From a virus: 56,227 nucleotides of DNA. Positions within the stretch are counted from its first letter, which is position 1. Each line of letters opens with the position of its first letter. Under the pieces are notes generated by a model, which was not told the DNA's origin, made no database searches, and worked only from the letters and a program-made list of their open reading frames with translations. A program made the translations under genes and the position numbers. Shown here in pieces: positions 49,391 to 56,227 of the stretch. The stretch is from positions 1 through 56,227 of the IMG/VR virus record IMGVR_UViG_3300046512_000272, one strand, 5' to 3'.

Positions 49391-51171
49391 TCCGCCGCGA
49401 ATATCGCACCTTCGGCTTCTGTTGCGGTCTGGGCGGCGGCGCCAAGGGCTTCAAGAAGGCCGCCTCACAAGTGGGCAACATGGTCGCCACCTGGCGCTGC
49501 ATCGGCGGCATTGATGTCGACCCGGCTGCCGCGCGCGACTTCGAGACGCTCGTGGGCGTGCCGTGCACGGTCATGGACCTGTTCACCCGCGAGCAATACA
49601 CCGCGTTCCACGGTGCCGAGCCGCCGGCCGGCTGGCGCGAGGCCACGCCGAACGACATCGTGCGCGCCGCCGGCCACGAGCGGCCCCATTGCGTGTTCAT
49701 CTCGTCCCCGTGCAAGGGCGCGTCCGGCCTGCTTTCGGAGACCCTGAGCCGCACGCCGAAGTACCAGGCGCTGAACGAACTGACGCTGCGCTGCGTCTGG
49801 CTGATGTGCGAAGCCTGGAAGGATGACCCGGTCGAGCTGATCGTGTTCGAGAACGTGCCGCGTCTGGCCACGCGCGGCCGGCACCTGCTCGACCAGATTG
49901 CCCAGATCCTGCGGCACTACGGCTACGCGGTGAACGAGACGACGCACGACTGCGGCGAGTTGGGCGGGCTGGCTCAGAGCCGGAAACGCTTCCTCCTGGT
50001 GGCGCGGCACATGGAAAAGGTGCCGGCCTTCCTGTACGAGCCCGAGCTGCGGCGCCTGCAGGGCGTCGGCACCGTGCTCGGCAGGATGCCCCACCCGGGC
50101 GATCCCGCCGGCGGGCCGATGCACCGTGTCCCGTCGCTGCAGTGGAAGACGTGGGTGCGGCTGGCGTTCGTGGAGGCCGGCAGCGACTGGCGCAGCCTGA
50201 ACAAGCTGGCCGTCGAGAATGGCCACCTGCGCGACTACCTGATCATCCCGGAGCGGCGCAACGGCTATCTGGGGGTGCTGGACTGGGAAGAGCATGTTGG
50301 CGCGGTCGCTGGCGAGTCGCTTCCCAGCAACGGCGCATTCTCCGTGGCGGACCCCCGGCACGCGGCGGGCGTGGCCCAGTATCAGCAGTACGGGGTTCTC
50401 CGCTGGGGCGAAGCGTCAGGCGCCATCACGGCCGGAACGAATCCCGGCCAAGGCACCTTCAGCGTCGCCGACCCGCGCCACGCCGGCCCGGCCAAGCATA
50501 ACAACGAATTTCGGATCGTGCCGTGGGGCCAGGCCGCCGGCGCCGTCACCAGCGCGCACGGGACGGGCCAGTGCGTGCAGGATCCACGGCGCGCTGGCCC
50601 GACCTTCGGCAAGTACGCGGTGACGCCCTTCGACGCGCCCACCGGGACGGTGATCAGCGGCAGCACTACCGGCCAGGGGGCTTTCGCGGTGGCCGATCCG
50701 CGCACGAGCATGCGGCGCGAGCGCGGCGACGCCTACCTAACCGGCGGCCACTATGGCGTGGTCGCGTGGGACCAGTCGAGCGGGGCCGTGTCAGCAGCTG
50801 CCGGCCACGACAACGGCCGGTGGTCGGTGGCGGATCCGCGCATGCCGGTGCCGAATGACAAGCTGGTGGCGATCATCCGAGCGCGGGATGGCACCTGGCA
50901 CCGGCCGTTCACCACCCTGGAACTGGCCGCCCTGCAGTCGCTGATCGAGCCGGAGGAATACCTGGAGCTGTACGGCTTGAGCGATCAGGCTTGGCGCGAG
51001 CGCATCGGCAACGCGGTGCCGCCGGACGCGGCGCGCGCGATTGCGGAGGTGATGGGCACCACCCTGCTGCTGGCCGAGACCGGCGAGACGTTCATGTTGT
51101 CGGCCACGCCGGTTTGGGTGCGGCCTGTGGCGGTGGCGCTGTCAGTTGCACCGCAAACGGAGGCGGTGTGA
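49387..51171 (+). CDS. C5-cytosine DNA methyltransferase with five internal repeats
   Basis: A 594-residue Dcm-like enzyme. Motif I FGFCCGLGGGAKGF (9-22), catalytic SSPCKG (Pro108-Cys109), FENVPR (154-159), QSRKR (197-201) and C-terminal IGNAVPP (540-546). Between motifs VIII and X, residues 296-487 hold five copies of a unit G-V-x-x-W-x-x-x-x-GA(V/I)-x8-GxFSVADPR, spaced about 35-46 residues. Similar units occur in large phage methyltransferases and may form the target recognition region. Likely protects phage DNA from host restriction. Confidence 0.85.
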   Translation: MIRREYRTFGFCCGLGGGAKGFKKAASQVGNMVATWRCIGGIDVDPAAARDFETLVGVPCTVMDLFTREQYTAFHGAEPPAGWREATPNDIVRAAGHERPHCVFISSPCKGASGLLSETLSRTPKYQALNELTLRCVWLMCEAWKDDPVELIVFENVPRLATRGRHLLDQIAQILRHYGYAVNETTHDCGELGGLAQSRKRFLLVARHMEKVPAFLYEPELRRLQGVGTVLGRMPHPGDPAGGPMHRVPSLQWKTWVRLAFVEAGSDWRSLNKLAVENGHLRDYLIIPERRNGYLGVLDWEEHVGAVAGESLPSNGAFSVADPRHAAGVAQYQQYGVLRWGEASGAITAGTNPGQGTFSVADPRHAGPAKHNNEFRIVPWGQAAGAVTSAHGTGQCVQDPRRAGPTFGKYAVTPFDAPTGTVISGSTTGQGAFAVADPRTSMRRERGDAYLTGGHYGVVAWDQSSGAVSAAAGHDNGRWSVADPRMPVPNDKLVAIIRARDGTWHRPFTTLELAALQSLIEPEEYLELYGLSDQAWRERIGNAVPPDAARAIAEVMGTTLLLAETGETFMLSATPVWVRPVAVALSVAPQTEAV

Positions 51172-51173
51172 AC

Positions 51174-51500
51174 CTAGCCTTTCATCGCAGTCGGAGTAAT
51201 ACCGGCCGCACGAATAATCGCGCCCATCATCTGTTGACTTGGCATTGCTATACCAAGGACCAGGCGACGCAAGAAATCGTCATCAATGCCTGTCTCTGTC
51301 GCCATTTCAGCAACACCGTACTCCAAAGCGATCTTGCCGAAGACGAAGCTGATCAAGTGTTCGTCGCCAGTTCCGAACGCGACGGCTACGTACGCGCCCC
51401 AGCGGTCTTCCCGCGTAGGCAGCTCGTCGGCCGCCTGGATCGCTTTGCTGATACGCGGCTCGTCAAGAATCTTTGGAAGAATGGCAGAAAGGTTGTTCAT
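51174..51500 (-). CDS. small HTH-like protein, unknown
   Basis: A 108-residue helical protein on the opposite strand to its neighbours. MNNLSAILPKILDEPRISKA, GVAEMATETGIDDDFLRRLV and LGIAMPSQQMMGAIIRAAGI include an HTH-like C-terminus. AT-richer than the flanking methyltransferases. Possibly a regulator or accessory gene of the module between the two methylases. Confidence 0.55.
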   Translation of the reverse strand: MNNLSAILPKILDEPRISKAIQAADELPTREDRWGAYVAVAFGTGDEHLISFVFGKIALEYGVAEMATETGIDDDFLRRLVLGIAMPSQQMMGAIIRAAGITPTAMKG

Positions 51501-51565
51501 GGCTGGGGTCTCCGGTGTAACCACCCTATATCGGCGGCTTGGGCGGGTTTTGTAGAGTTGGCCCT

Positions 51566-52636
51566 ATGATCGACCATTGCTACCAAGGCGACTGCCGGGC
51601 CGTCATGCGCGACCTGATCGCGGCCGGCGTGCGCGTGCAGTGCATCGTCACCAGCCCGCCGTACTGGGGCCTGCGTGACTACGGCCACCCGGGCCAGCTT
51701 GGGCAAGAGCCGACGCTGGGCAAGTTCCTGACCAACATGGTCGAGGTGTTCGATCTGTGCCGCGAGCTGCTGGCGGATGACGGCACGCTGTGGCTGAACA
51801 TGGGCGACAGCTACGCCGGTTCGTGGGGCTCGCAAGGGCGCGAGTACAGCGGCGTGGCTGTTTCTGCATTGAGCGCGCGCCAGGTAGCAGCCAGCCAGCG
51901 CAAGGCGAGCTGCACCGGGAAGATCCGAGACGATGGCATCAAGGCCAAGGATTTGATGGGGCAACCGTGGCGCTTGGCCTTTGCACTGCAAGATGCCGGC
52001 TGGTGGCTGCGCCAGGACATTGTTTGGCACAAGCCGAACCCGATGCCGGAGTCGATTCGTGACCGCTGCACGAAGGCCCATGAGTACGTTTTCCTCATGA
52101 CGAAGGCGGATCGGTACTTCTTCGACCAGGACGCCATTCGAGAGCCGGCATCGGAAGCCAGTCTGGCGCGCTGGGCGCAGGACGTCGAAGCGCAGACCGG
52201 CAGTGGCCGTGTACCAGGCAAGACGAATGGCCCCATGAAGGCTGTCGGGGGCCAGCGCAGCAAGCGGAACAGCTTTGCGCGCGAGACGAAGTACTCGTCA
52301 GCGGACCACGGTCAGAAGGCCCAGCATCGCGCCGGGCGCGAGGACGTCGATTACGGCGAGACCCGCAACAAGCGCAGCGTCTGGACTATCGCTACGCAGT
52401 CGTACAGCGGCGCCCACTTCGCCACGTTCCCGGAGGCGCTGGTCGAGCCGTGCATCCTCGCTGGCAGCCGGCCCGGCGACATCGTCTTCGACCCATTCAT
52501 GGGCTCGGGCACGGTGGCCAGCGTCGCCCAGCGGCTCGGCCGCCGGTGGCTAGGCGCCGAACTCAATCCCGATTACATCGCGCTCCAGGCGGAACGGACT
52601 CGGCAGCCGGGGCTGGTGCTGGAGGCTTCGCCATGA
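51566..52636 (+). CDS. SPPY-type DNA methyltransferase (N4-cytosine/N6-adenine)
   Basis: A 356-residue beta-class methylase. Catalytic motif CIVTSPPYWGLRDYG comes early (residues about 29-43), motif I DIVFDPFMGSGTVASVAQR is at the C-terminus, and DDGTLWLNMGDSY and RQDIVWHKPNPMPES lie between. The middle 190-270 is basic and probably recognises DNA. It likely adds to the anti-restriction set. ATG 51566 is preferred to 51539. Confidence 0.9.
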   Translation: MIDHCYQGDCRAVMRDLIAAGVRVQCIVTSPPYWGLRDYGHPGQLGQEPTLGKFLTNMVEVFDLCRELLADDGTLWLNMGDSYAGSWGSQGREYSGVAVSALSARQVAASQRKASCTGKIRDDGIKAKDLMGQPWRLAFALQDAGWWLRQDIVWHKPNPMPESIRDRCTKAHEYVFLMTKADRYFFDQDAIREPASEASLARWAQDVEAQTGSGRVPGKTNGPMKAVGGQRSKRNSFARETKYSSADHGQKAQHRAGREDVDYGETRNKRSVWTIATQSYSGAHFATFPEALVEPCILAGSRPGDIVFDPFMGSGTVASVAQRLGRRWLGAELNPDYIALQAERTRQPGLVLEASP

Positions 52637-52638
52637 AC

Positions 52639-52854
52639 TCAGTTCTCTACCTCATGCCAGCCGGCGAAGCTGTTGTTCATGTTGTTCTCGTAGGTCCATT
52701 TCGTCCCGCACGTCGAGCAGATGAACGACGTCTTGATGACGGGTGCCTGCCCGAATGGACGGATCTTCTCACTGCCGGTTTCAACAAGGGCTTCGTGCCC
52801 CCGCTCCCCCCGCCTGTCGGGGACGATCGAAAAGCAAGCATCGCACTTCGCCAT
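52639..52854 (-). CDS. small zinc-ribbon protein
   Basis: A 71-residue protein with two cysteine pairs, MAKCDACFSIVP and FICSTCGTKWTYEN, predicting a zinc ribbon. It converges on the methylase gene, leaving 2 bp. No named family. Confidence 0.6.
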   Translation of the reverse strand: MAKCDACFSIVPDRRGERGHEALVETGSEKIRPFGQAPVIKTSFICSTCGTKWTYENNMNNSFAGWHEVEN

Positions 52855-52911
52855 GGCCGTCTCCCAAGAATGGTGACGTTAGGTGGCACCAATGAAGTTG
52901 CCGGTGTAAGG

Positions 52912-53112
52912 CTACTCCGGGCTCCGTTCAATTCGACTCCTTGCATCACGCATGGCGTCGGCCATCGCAAGTTCACGCGTGGGGAAAGATTTTCCTTGGC
53001 TCTCAAAGGTCGCTTGGTCGTCGAGGGTGTATGTCCAATGCCACATCCCGAAAGTCCTCTCGGTCAATTCAAAGGTCACGTGCCGACCCATGAAAATAAG
53101 GCTCTCAGCCAT
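52912..53112 (-). CDS. small protein, unknown (possible paralogue of 53152)
   Basis: A 66-residue protein MAESLIFMGRHVTFELTERT with a GKSFPTRELAMADAMRDARS C-terminal helix. Start 53112 has GGAGGGGC upstream; ATG 53142 is in frame but less well placed. Its strand-strand-helix pattern resembles the next gene. Confidence 0.55.
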   Translation of the reverse strand: MAESLIFMGRHVTFELTERTFGMWHWTYTLDDQATFESQGKSFPTRELAMADAMRDARSRIERSPE

Positions 53113-53151
53113 AGCTTGCCCCTCCATTTCATCGGGAGTCAAACGGGCAAT

Positions 53152-53388
53152 CTACTCGTCCACGCCCAATATCACGTCGACGGCCGCACGGCCAGCGACT
53201 TCAGCCACCAGATATGCCCATCGTTTGGAGAACGGGCTGCCGTGAACTTTGATCCGCTTTCCTATCGCGGCGACTCCCGCTGGATGCGTCGGGCCAGTGA
53301 TCTGAAACCAGACGTCAAACATGTCTGTGGAAGTACCAGTCAGGCACATCCGGATCTCGAAGCCTCGGTACTCGGAAACGCGTTCCAT
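53152..53388 (-). CDS. small protein, unknown (possible paralogue of 52912)
   Basis: A 78-residue protein MERVSEYRGFEIRMCLTGTS with a GSPFSKRWAYLVAEVAGRAA helix. GGAGGGGCGGCT precedes its ATG, nearly the same leader as the neighbouring gene. Two beta strands, then an amphipathic helix. Unknown function. Confidence 0.55.
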   Translation of the reverse strand: MERVSEYRGFEIRMCLTGTSTDMFDVWFQITGPTHPAGVAAIGKRIKVHGSPFSKRWAYLVAEVAGRAAVDVILGVDE

Positions 53389-53420
53389 AGCCGCCCCTCC
53401 AACATGACACCCATCCTAGC

Positions 53421-54104
53421 ATGATGAAAGAACGCCCCATCCTCTTCTCCGGCGCCATGGTGTGCGCCATCCTCGACGGCCGGAAGACGCAGACGCGGCG
53501 CGTGCTGAAGCGCCAACCCTACGTCAGCGTCTCGAATCCGCCCTACTTTAGCGACGTCGAAGCAGGAGACGTCTTTGTCTGCCCGGACATCGCTCCGACC
53601 ACCTCGGTGCGCGGCAGCGTTTTGGCCGAATGCGAGCGTCCTGGCGTCTATCACTGCATGGGACAGAAGCAGTTCGCCGAGAAGCATTCGCCCTACGGCG
53701 TCTCCGGCGACCGCCTGTGGGTGCGCGAGACGCACGGATTTGGCGGCGATGCGTACGCGCCAGACGTGTACTACCGCGCCACGCATCCTGATGCGCCGAT
53801 CCAAGGCCGCTGGCACCCGTCAATCCATATGCGACGAGAGGACAGCCGCATCGTGCTGGAGATCATCGACGTGCGCGTTGAGCGGCTGAACGATTGCAGC
53901 GAGGCAGACGCGATCGCGGAAGGCCTGCACGTCCTGCCCGCCAGTGGCCGCTACGTCGTCAGCCCTGGCGAGCAGTACGCCGGGCTCGCTGACAGTGACC
54001 CGCGTGCGGTCTACGCGGACCTGTGGGACCGGATCAACGGCACCGGCGCGTGGGAGGCGAACCCGTGGGTGTGGGTGGTGGAGTTCAAGAGGATCGGGGC
54101 ATGA
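53421..54104 (+). CDS. phage ASCH/PUA-like protein, unknown
   Basis: A 227-residue protein: RPILFSGAMVCAILDGRKTQ, TRRVLKRQ, then SGDRLWVRETHGFGGDAY, WHPSIHMRREDSRIVLEIID and C-terminal WDRINGTGAWEANPWVWVVE. This ordered set is common in phage proteins of an ASCH-like fold that may bind RNA or modified bases. Located past the methylases, in accessory space. Confidence 0.7.
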   Translation: MMKERPILFSGAMVCAILDGRKTQTRRVLKRQPYVSVSNPPYFSDVEAGDVFVCPDIAPTTSVRGSVLAECERPGVYHCMGQKQFAEKHSPYGVSGDRLWVRETHGFGGDAYAPDVYYRATHPDAPIQGRWHPSIHMRREDSRIVLEIIDVRVERLNDCSEADAIAEGLHVLPASGRYVVSPGEQYAGLADSDPRAVYADLWDRINGTGAWEANPWVWVVEFKRIGA

Positions 54105-54143
54105 AATCAGCCGTCCTGCATAAGCGGTTAGGTCTCACGCCAC

Positions 54144-54824
54144 CTAGCTGATGTATTCCAGGAACGTATTTCCGAAGTCAGTTGTCCGTGGATTCAACAG
54201 CCCCTGCAATGACATCGTCACGCCGAGCAGTTGACCGTTTTGAATGAGACCACGCGCTTGTAGATCGCGAAAAAGTTGCCCATAGAAGGCGGAGTGTCCG
54301 CGCAGCTCCGGAAAGGCAGACTCCACAACAGTGTTCATCCCGCCAGAATCCATGTTCGGCAAAGGCCTGTCATTTTCTTTGAACCACACCCCGGGGTTGC
54401 GGAAAAAATCTAGCATCCGGAGATGCCAAGAGGTGAACTCATCGACGAATCGAAAGAACATTAGCTGCTGATCCTCGTCCGGTGCATCGGGCAGTCCAGA
54501 ATGATAGACAGCATTCTTCAATGCTTCGATCTTCTTGACCTGATGCGTTCGTACTGCGATTTGACTTGCCTGTGCGACTGCAGTTACGAACATGTCGTTT
54601 TCGGCCAGCCGTTCTGGCGTTAGTCCTTCAACTCGCTTCTGCAGCTCTTCTACTACATCGGCTAGATTCTGCATCCACGCATCCTTCCGCTTGCCAACAG
54701 GCGATGCAATGACTGCCTCAAGCAATACCTGCAGCGGACCGCCGGCTATCGGTACCAAACTGGCACTCGCTCGGGCTGCGGCGTAGACATAGTCCGCCGC
54801 TTTGTTCTTCGGTAGCTCTTCCAC
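54144..54824 (-). CDS. uncharacterised protein beside the integrase, defence candidate
   Basis: A 226-residue protein with a hydrophobic Gly/Pro-containing segment near the N-terminus (SLVPIAGGPLQVLLEAVIA, residues about 22-40) and long helices (ENDMFVTAVAQASQIAVRTH, QVKKIEALKNAVYHSGLPD). The C-terminal half has FVDEFTSWHLRMLDFFRNPG. GC is lower than in the phage core. It ends 2 bp from the integrase start region on the same strand side and is likely expressed in the lysogen. The pattern is seen in bacterial accessory proteins near mobile elements, but function is unknown. Confidence 0.65.
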   Translation of the reverse strand: MEELPKNKAADYVYAAARASASLVPIAGGPLQVLLEAVIASPVGKRKDAWMQNLADVVEELQKRVEGLTPERLAENDMFVTAVAQASQIAVRTHQVKKIEALKNAVYHSGLPDAPDEDQQLMFFRFVDEFTSWHLRMLDFFRNPGVWFKENDRPLPNMDSGGMNTVVESAFPELRGHSAFYGQLFRDLQARGLIQNGQLLGVTMSLQGLLNPRTTDFGNTFLEYIS

Positions 54825-54825
54825 G

Positions 54826-56043
54826 TTATCTCCGTTTTTCTGTTGCCGTCCGCAGCGTTGTCAAATGATCGGCCCACGCCTGCATCATATTCCGGCGCTC
54901 GGTCAAGTACTGCGCGTGGTTGTACGCCGCGCGCACCTTGTTCCGCTCTACGTGTGCGAGCTGGCGCTCGATCACGTCCGGTCGGAATCCCAATTCGTTC
55001 AGCGCAGTCGATGCCAGGCCACGAAATCCATGGCCGGTCATCCGAGAGTGGTATCCCAAGCGGTACAGCGCGTAGAGCATGGTGTTGTTGCTGATGTGTC
55101 CTGTCTTGCCGCGCGGGCTGTAGAAGATGAAGCCGCGATGGCCATTGATCTCGCGCAGTTCCTTCAGCACGGCCAGCGCCTGCGTGGATAGCGGCACCAC
55201 GTGTGGGTCGCGCATCTTCATGCGCTCGGCCGGCACCAGCCATTCCGCCCTGCCCTCGTCGATCTCGTCCCACTTCGCCTGAATCATTTCCGTGGTGCGC
55301 ACAAACGTCAGCGTCATGAGTTGCAGCGCCAGGCGCGTCACCTTGTCGCCTTCGTAGCCATCGATCTCGCGCAGCAGCTGCGGCAGTTCGGCCAACGGCA
55401 CCCTGGCCTGGTGCTGGACCGGCGCCGCCTTGAGGACGACCTCGCTATCGATGTCGGTGGCCGGGTTCCGGTCGCACAGGCCATAGACGATGCCGTACTG
55501 GAACACGGCGCGCATGCGCTGCAGCACGCGTTTCGTGGTGTCGCGAACGCCGCGCGCCTCGACCTTTTTCAGCAGCGCCAGAATGGCCGGCGCGCGGATG
55601 TCGGAGATGGGCGTGCTGCCCAAGACGGGGAAGACGTCGTTCTCGAGCGAGGCGAGGACTTTGCCGGCATAGACCTCGTTCCAGCTCTCTTTCTGGGTGG
55701 CATGCCAGTCGCGCGCGACCGCCTCGAAGGAATTGCCGGCGGCGATCTTGGCCGCGAGGCGCTGATCCTGTTTGGCAGTGCCGGGATCGGTGCCAGCGGC
55801 CAGCAGGGTGCGGGCCGAATCGCGCTGCGCGCGCGCCTGGGCCAGGGTGACCTCAGGGTACACGCCGAATCCGAGACGATTCTCGCTACCTGACGGCCGG
55901 AAATAACGAAAGCGCCACAGCTTGCGACCGTCGGGCATTACCTCCAAAAACAGGCCGCCACCGTCCGCCAGCTTGTACGGTTTCTCTTTTGCTTTGGCGT
56001 TACGGAGTTTCGTGTCTGAGAGCGGCTCGACGCGGATGGGCAT
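54826..56043 (-). CDS. int: P4-type tyrosine integrase
   Basis: A 405-residue site-specific recombinase. Residues 1-90 are the DUF4102 arm-binding domain (LSDTKLRNAKAKEKPYKLAD, GGGLFLEVMPDGRKLWRFRY). Core-binding about 105-195; catalytic domain after 215 with LTFVRTTEMIQAKWDEID (Arg), HGFRGLASTALNELG (His-x-x-Arg), LAHVERN (His) and Tyr in AAYNHAQYL. It cuts at the attL/attR core. It starts about 150 bp from attR, which is normal. Confidence 0.93.
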   Translation of the reverse strand: MPIRVEPLSDTKLRNAKAKEKPYKLADGGGLFLEVMPDGRKLWRFRYFRPSGSENRLGFGVYPEVTLAQARAQRDSARTLLAAGTDPGTAKQDQRLAAKIAAGNSFEAVARDWHATQKESWNEVYAGKVLASLENDVFPVLGSTPISDIRAPAILALLKKVEARGVRDTTKRVLQRMRAVFQYGIVYGLCDRNPATDIDSEVVLKAAPVQHQARVPLAELPQLLREIDGYEGDKVTRLALQLMTLTFVRTTEMIQAKWDEIDEGRAEWLVPAERMKMRDPHVVPLSTQALAVLKELREINGHRGFIFYSPRGKTGHISNNTMLYALYRLGYHSRMTGHGFRGLASTALNELGFRPDVIERQLAHVERNKVRAAYNHAQYLTERRNMMQAWADHLTTLRTATEKRR

Positions 56044-56049
56044 TTTTTC

Positions 56050-56084
56050 GTGGCACCGAAAATCGTGGCATTGCTGGTGCCACG
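56050..56084. promoter_or_regulatory. integrase arm-type sites, right end
   Basis: CGTGGCAC (56049-56056), CGTGGCA (56064-56070) and TGCCACG (56078-56084): the same heptamer as at 9204-9222, here in both orientations. They lie between the integrase start and attR. Confidence 0.5.
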
Positions 56085-56194
56085 AATGATGCCTCGAAAA
56101 ATGCCGGATGCCAACGATTCGTCACGAACTTTGACGAACGTCGAAAGGCCGGGAAGCCTTGATTTATCGCGGAGCGGAGGACTTTGGAGAACTG

Positions 56195-56227
56195 CTGCGG
56201 ACTTGATTATGGTCCCGCCGACAGGAA
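56195..56227. repeat. attR core direct repeat
   Basis: Matches 9111-9143 at 31 of 33 positions and reaches the window end, so the true repeat may be longer. On the minus strand it reads like a tRNA 3' end with CCA, so a tRNA gene may continue to the right. Confidence 0.85.

Larger units (their letters stand above)
9111..56227. mobile_element. complete temperate myovirus prophage, about 47 kb
   Basis: Bounded by a 33-bp direct repeat with two mismatches (9111-9143 and 56195-56227) and carrying one of every expected phage module: integrase, repressor/Cro, replication, terminase, portal, capsid, contractile tail, baseplate, fibre and lysis. No structural gene looks truncated. Sheath (DUF3383) and tube (DUF3277) genes indicate a myovirus. 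Early genes diverge from the immunity region at 40.5 kb; late genes all run leftward. Confidence 0.93.

Noticed and set aside
9111-56227. CRISPR arrays or insertion sequences within the prophage
   Set aside because: I saw no regularly spaced repeat arrays and no transposase gene.

Overview
The window is high-GC DNA from a betaproteobacterium, most likely Cupriavidus or Ralstonia; that call rests on codon use and on the types of host gene present, not on a database match. About 9.1 kb of host chromosome (positions 1-9110) is followed by an apparently complete prophage of about 47 kb (9111-56227).

Host part: the 5' portion of parE (minus strand, cut by the window edge), an MFS transporter with a tiny downstream membrane protein, the ABC-F ATPase gene uup, a periplasmic amino-acid-type solute-binding protein, a BenE-type benzoate transporter, an unknown coiled-coil protein, an EmrE-type SMR pump, a small secreted protein and an initiator tRNA(fMet). 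The uup/solute-binding-protein gap has no gene but holds palindromes and a terminator-like hairpin.

Prophage: a 33-bp near-identical direct repeat (9111-9143 and 56195-56227, the latter touching the window end) marks attL and attR. A P4-type tyrosine integrase lies just inside attR. The genome is built around an immunity region at 40.2-42.5 kb: a minus-strand Cro-like gene, a plus-strand repressor with three HTH-like segments and an S24 domain, and two arrays of operators with consensus TTACC-N5-GGTAA. Leftward (minus) transcription runs through a CII-like regulator, a DUF1376 protein, RusA, a Q-like late regulator, a candidate late promoter with two terminators, a DNA methyltransferase, terminase, portal, head genes, tail genes and a holin/endolysin/Rz/Rz1 lysis cassette. 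The tail includes a sheath (DUF3383), tube (DUF3277), tape measure with a lysozyme domain, a Gp138-type spike and baseplate J, so the particle should be a contractile-tailed myovirus.

Rightward (plus) early transcription from a promoter at 42.5 kb covers small early proteins, a PD-(D/E)XK nuclease with Fe-S-type cysteines, RecT, an unusual protein with an RMF-like and an FtsK-gamma domain, a Rad50-like zinc-hook ATPase, an AlpA-like regulator, a C5-cytosine methyltransferase with five internal repeats and a second SPPY-type methyltransferase. The nuclease, RecT and zinc-hook ATPase look like one phage recombination module.

Accessory cargo sits at the prophage ends and inside the tail operon: a LexA-box-controlled small gene next to attL, a NUDIX hydrolase, a DUF2188 protein, an acyltransferase (possible O-antigen conversion), three plus-strand islands within the minus-strand tail genes (an HNH/AP2 endonuclease, a secreted protein and a membrane-anchored protein), and an uncharacterised 226-residue protein beside the integrase that is a candidate defence gene.
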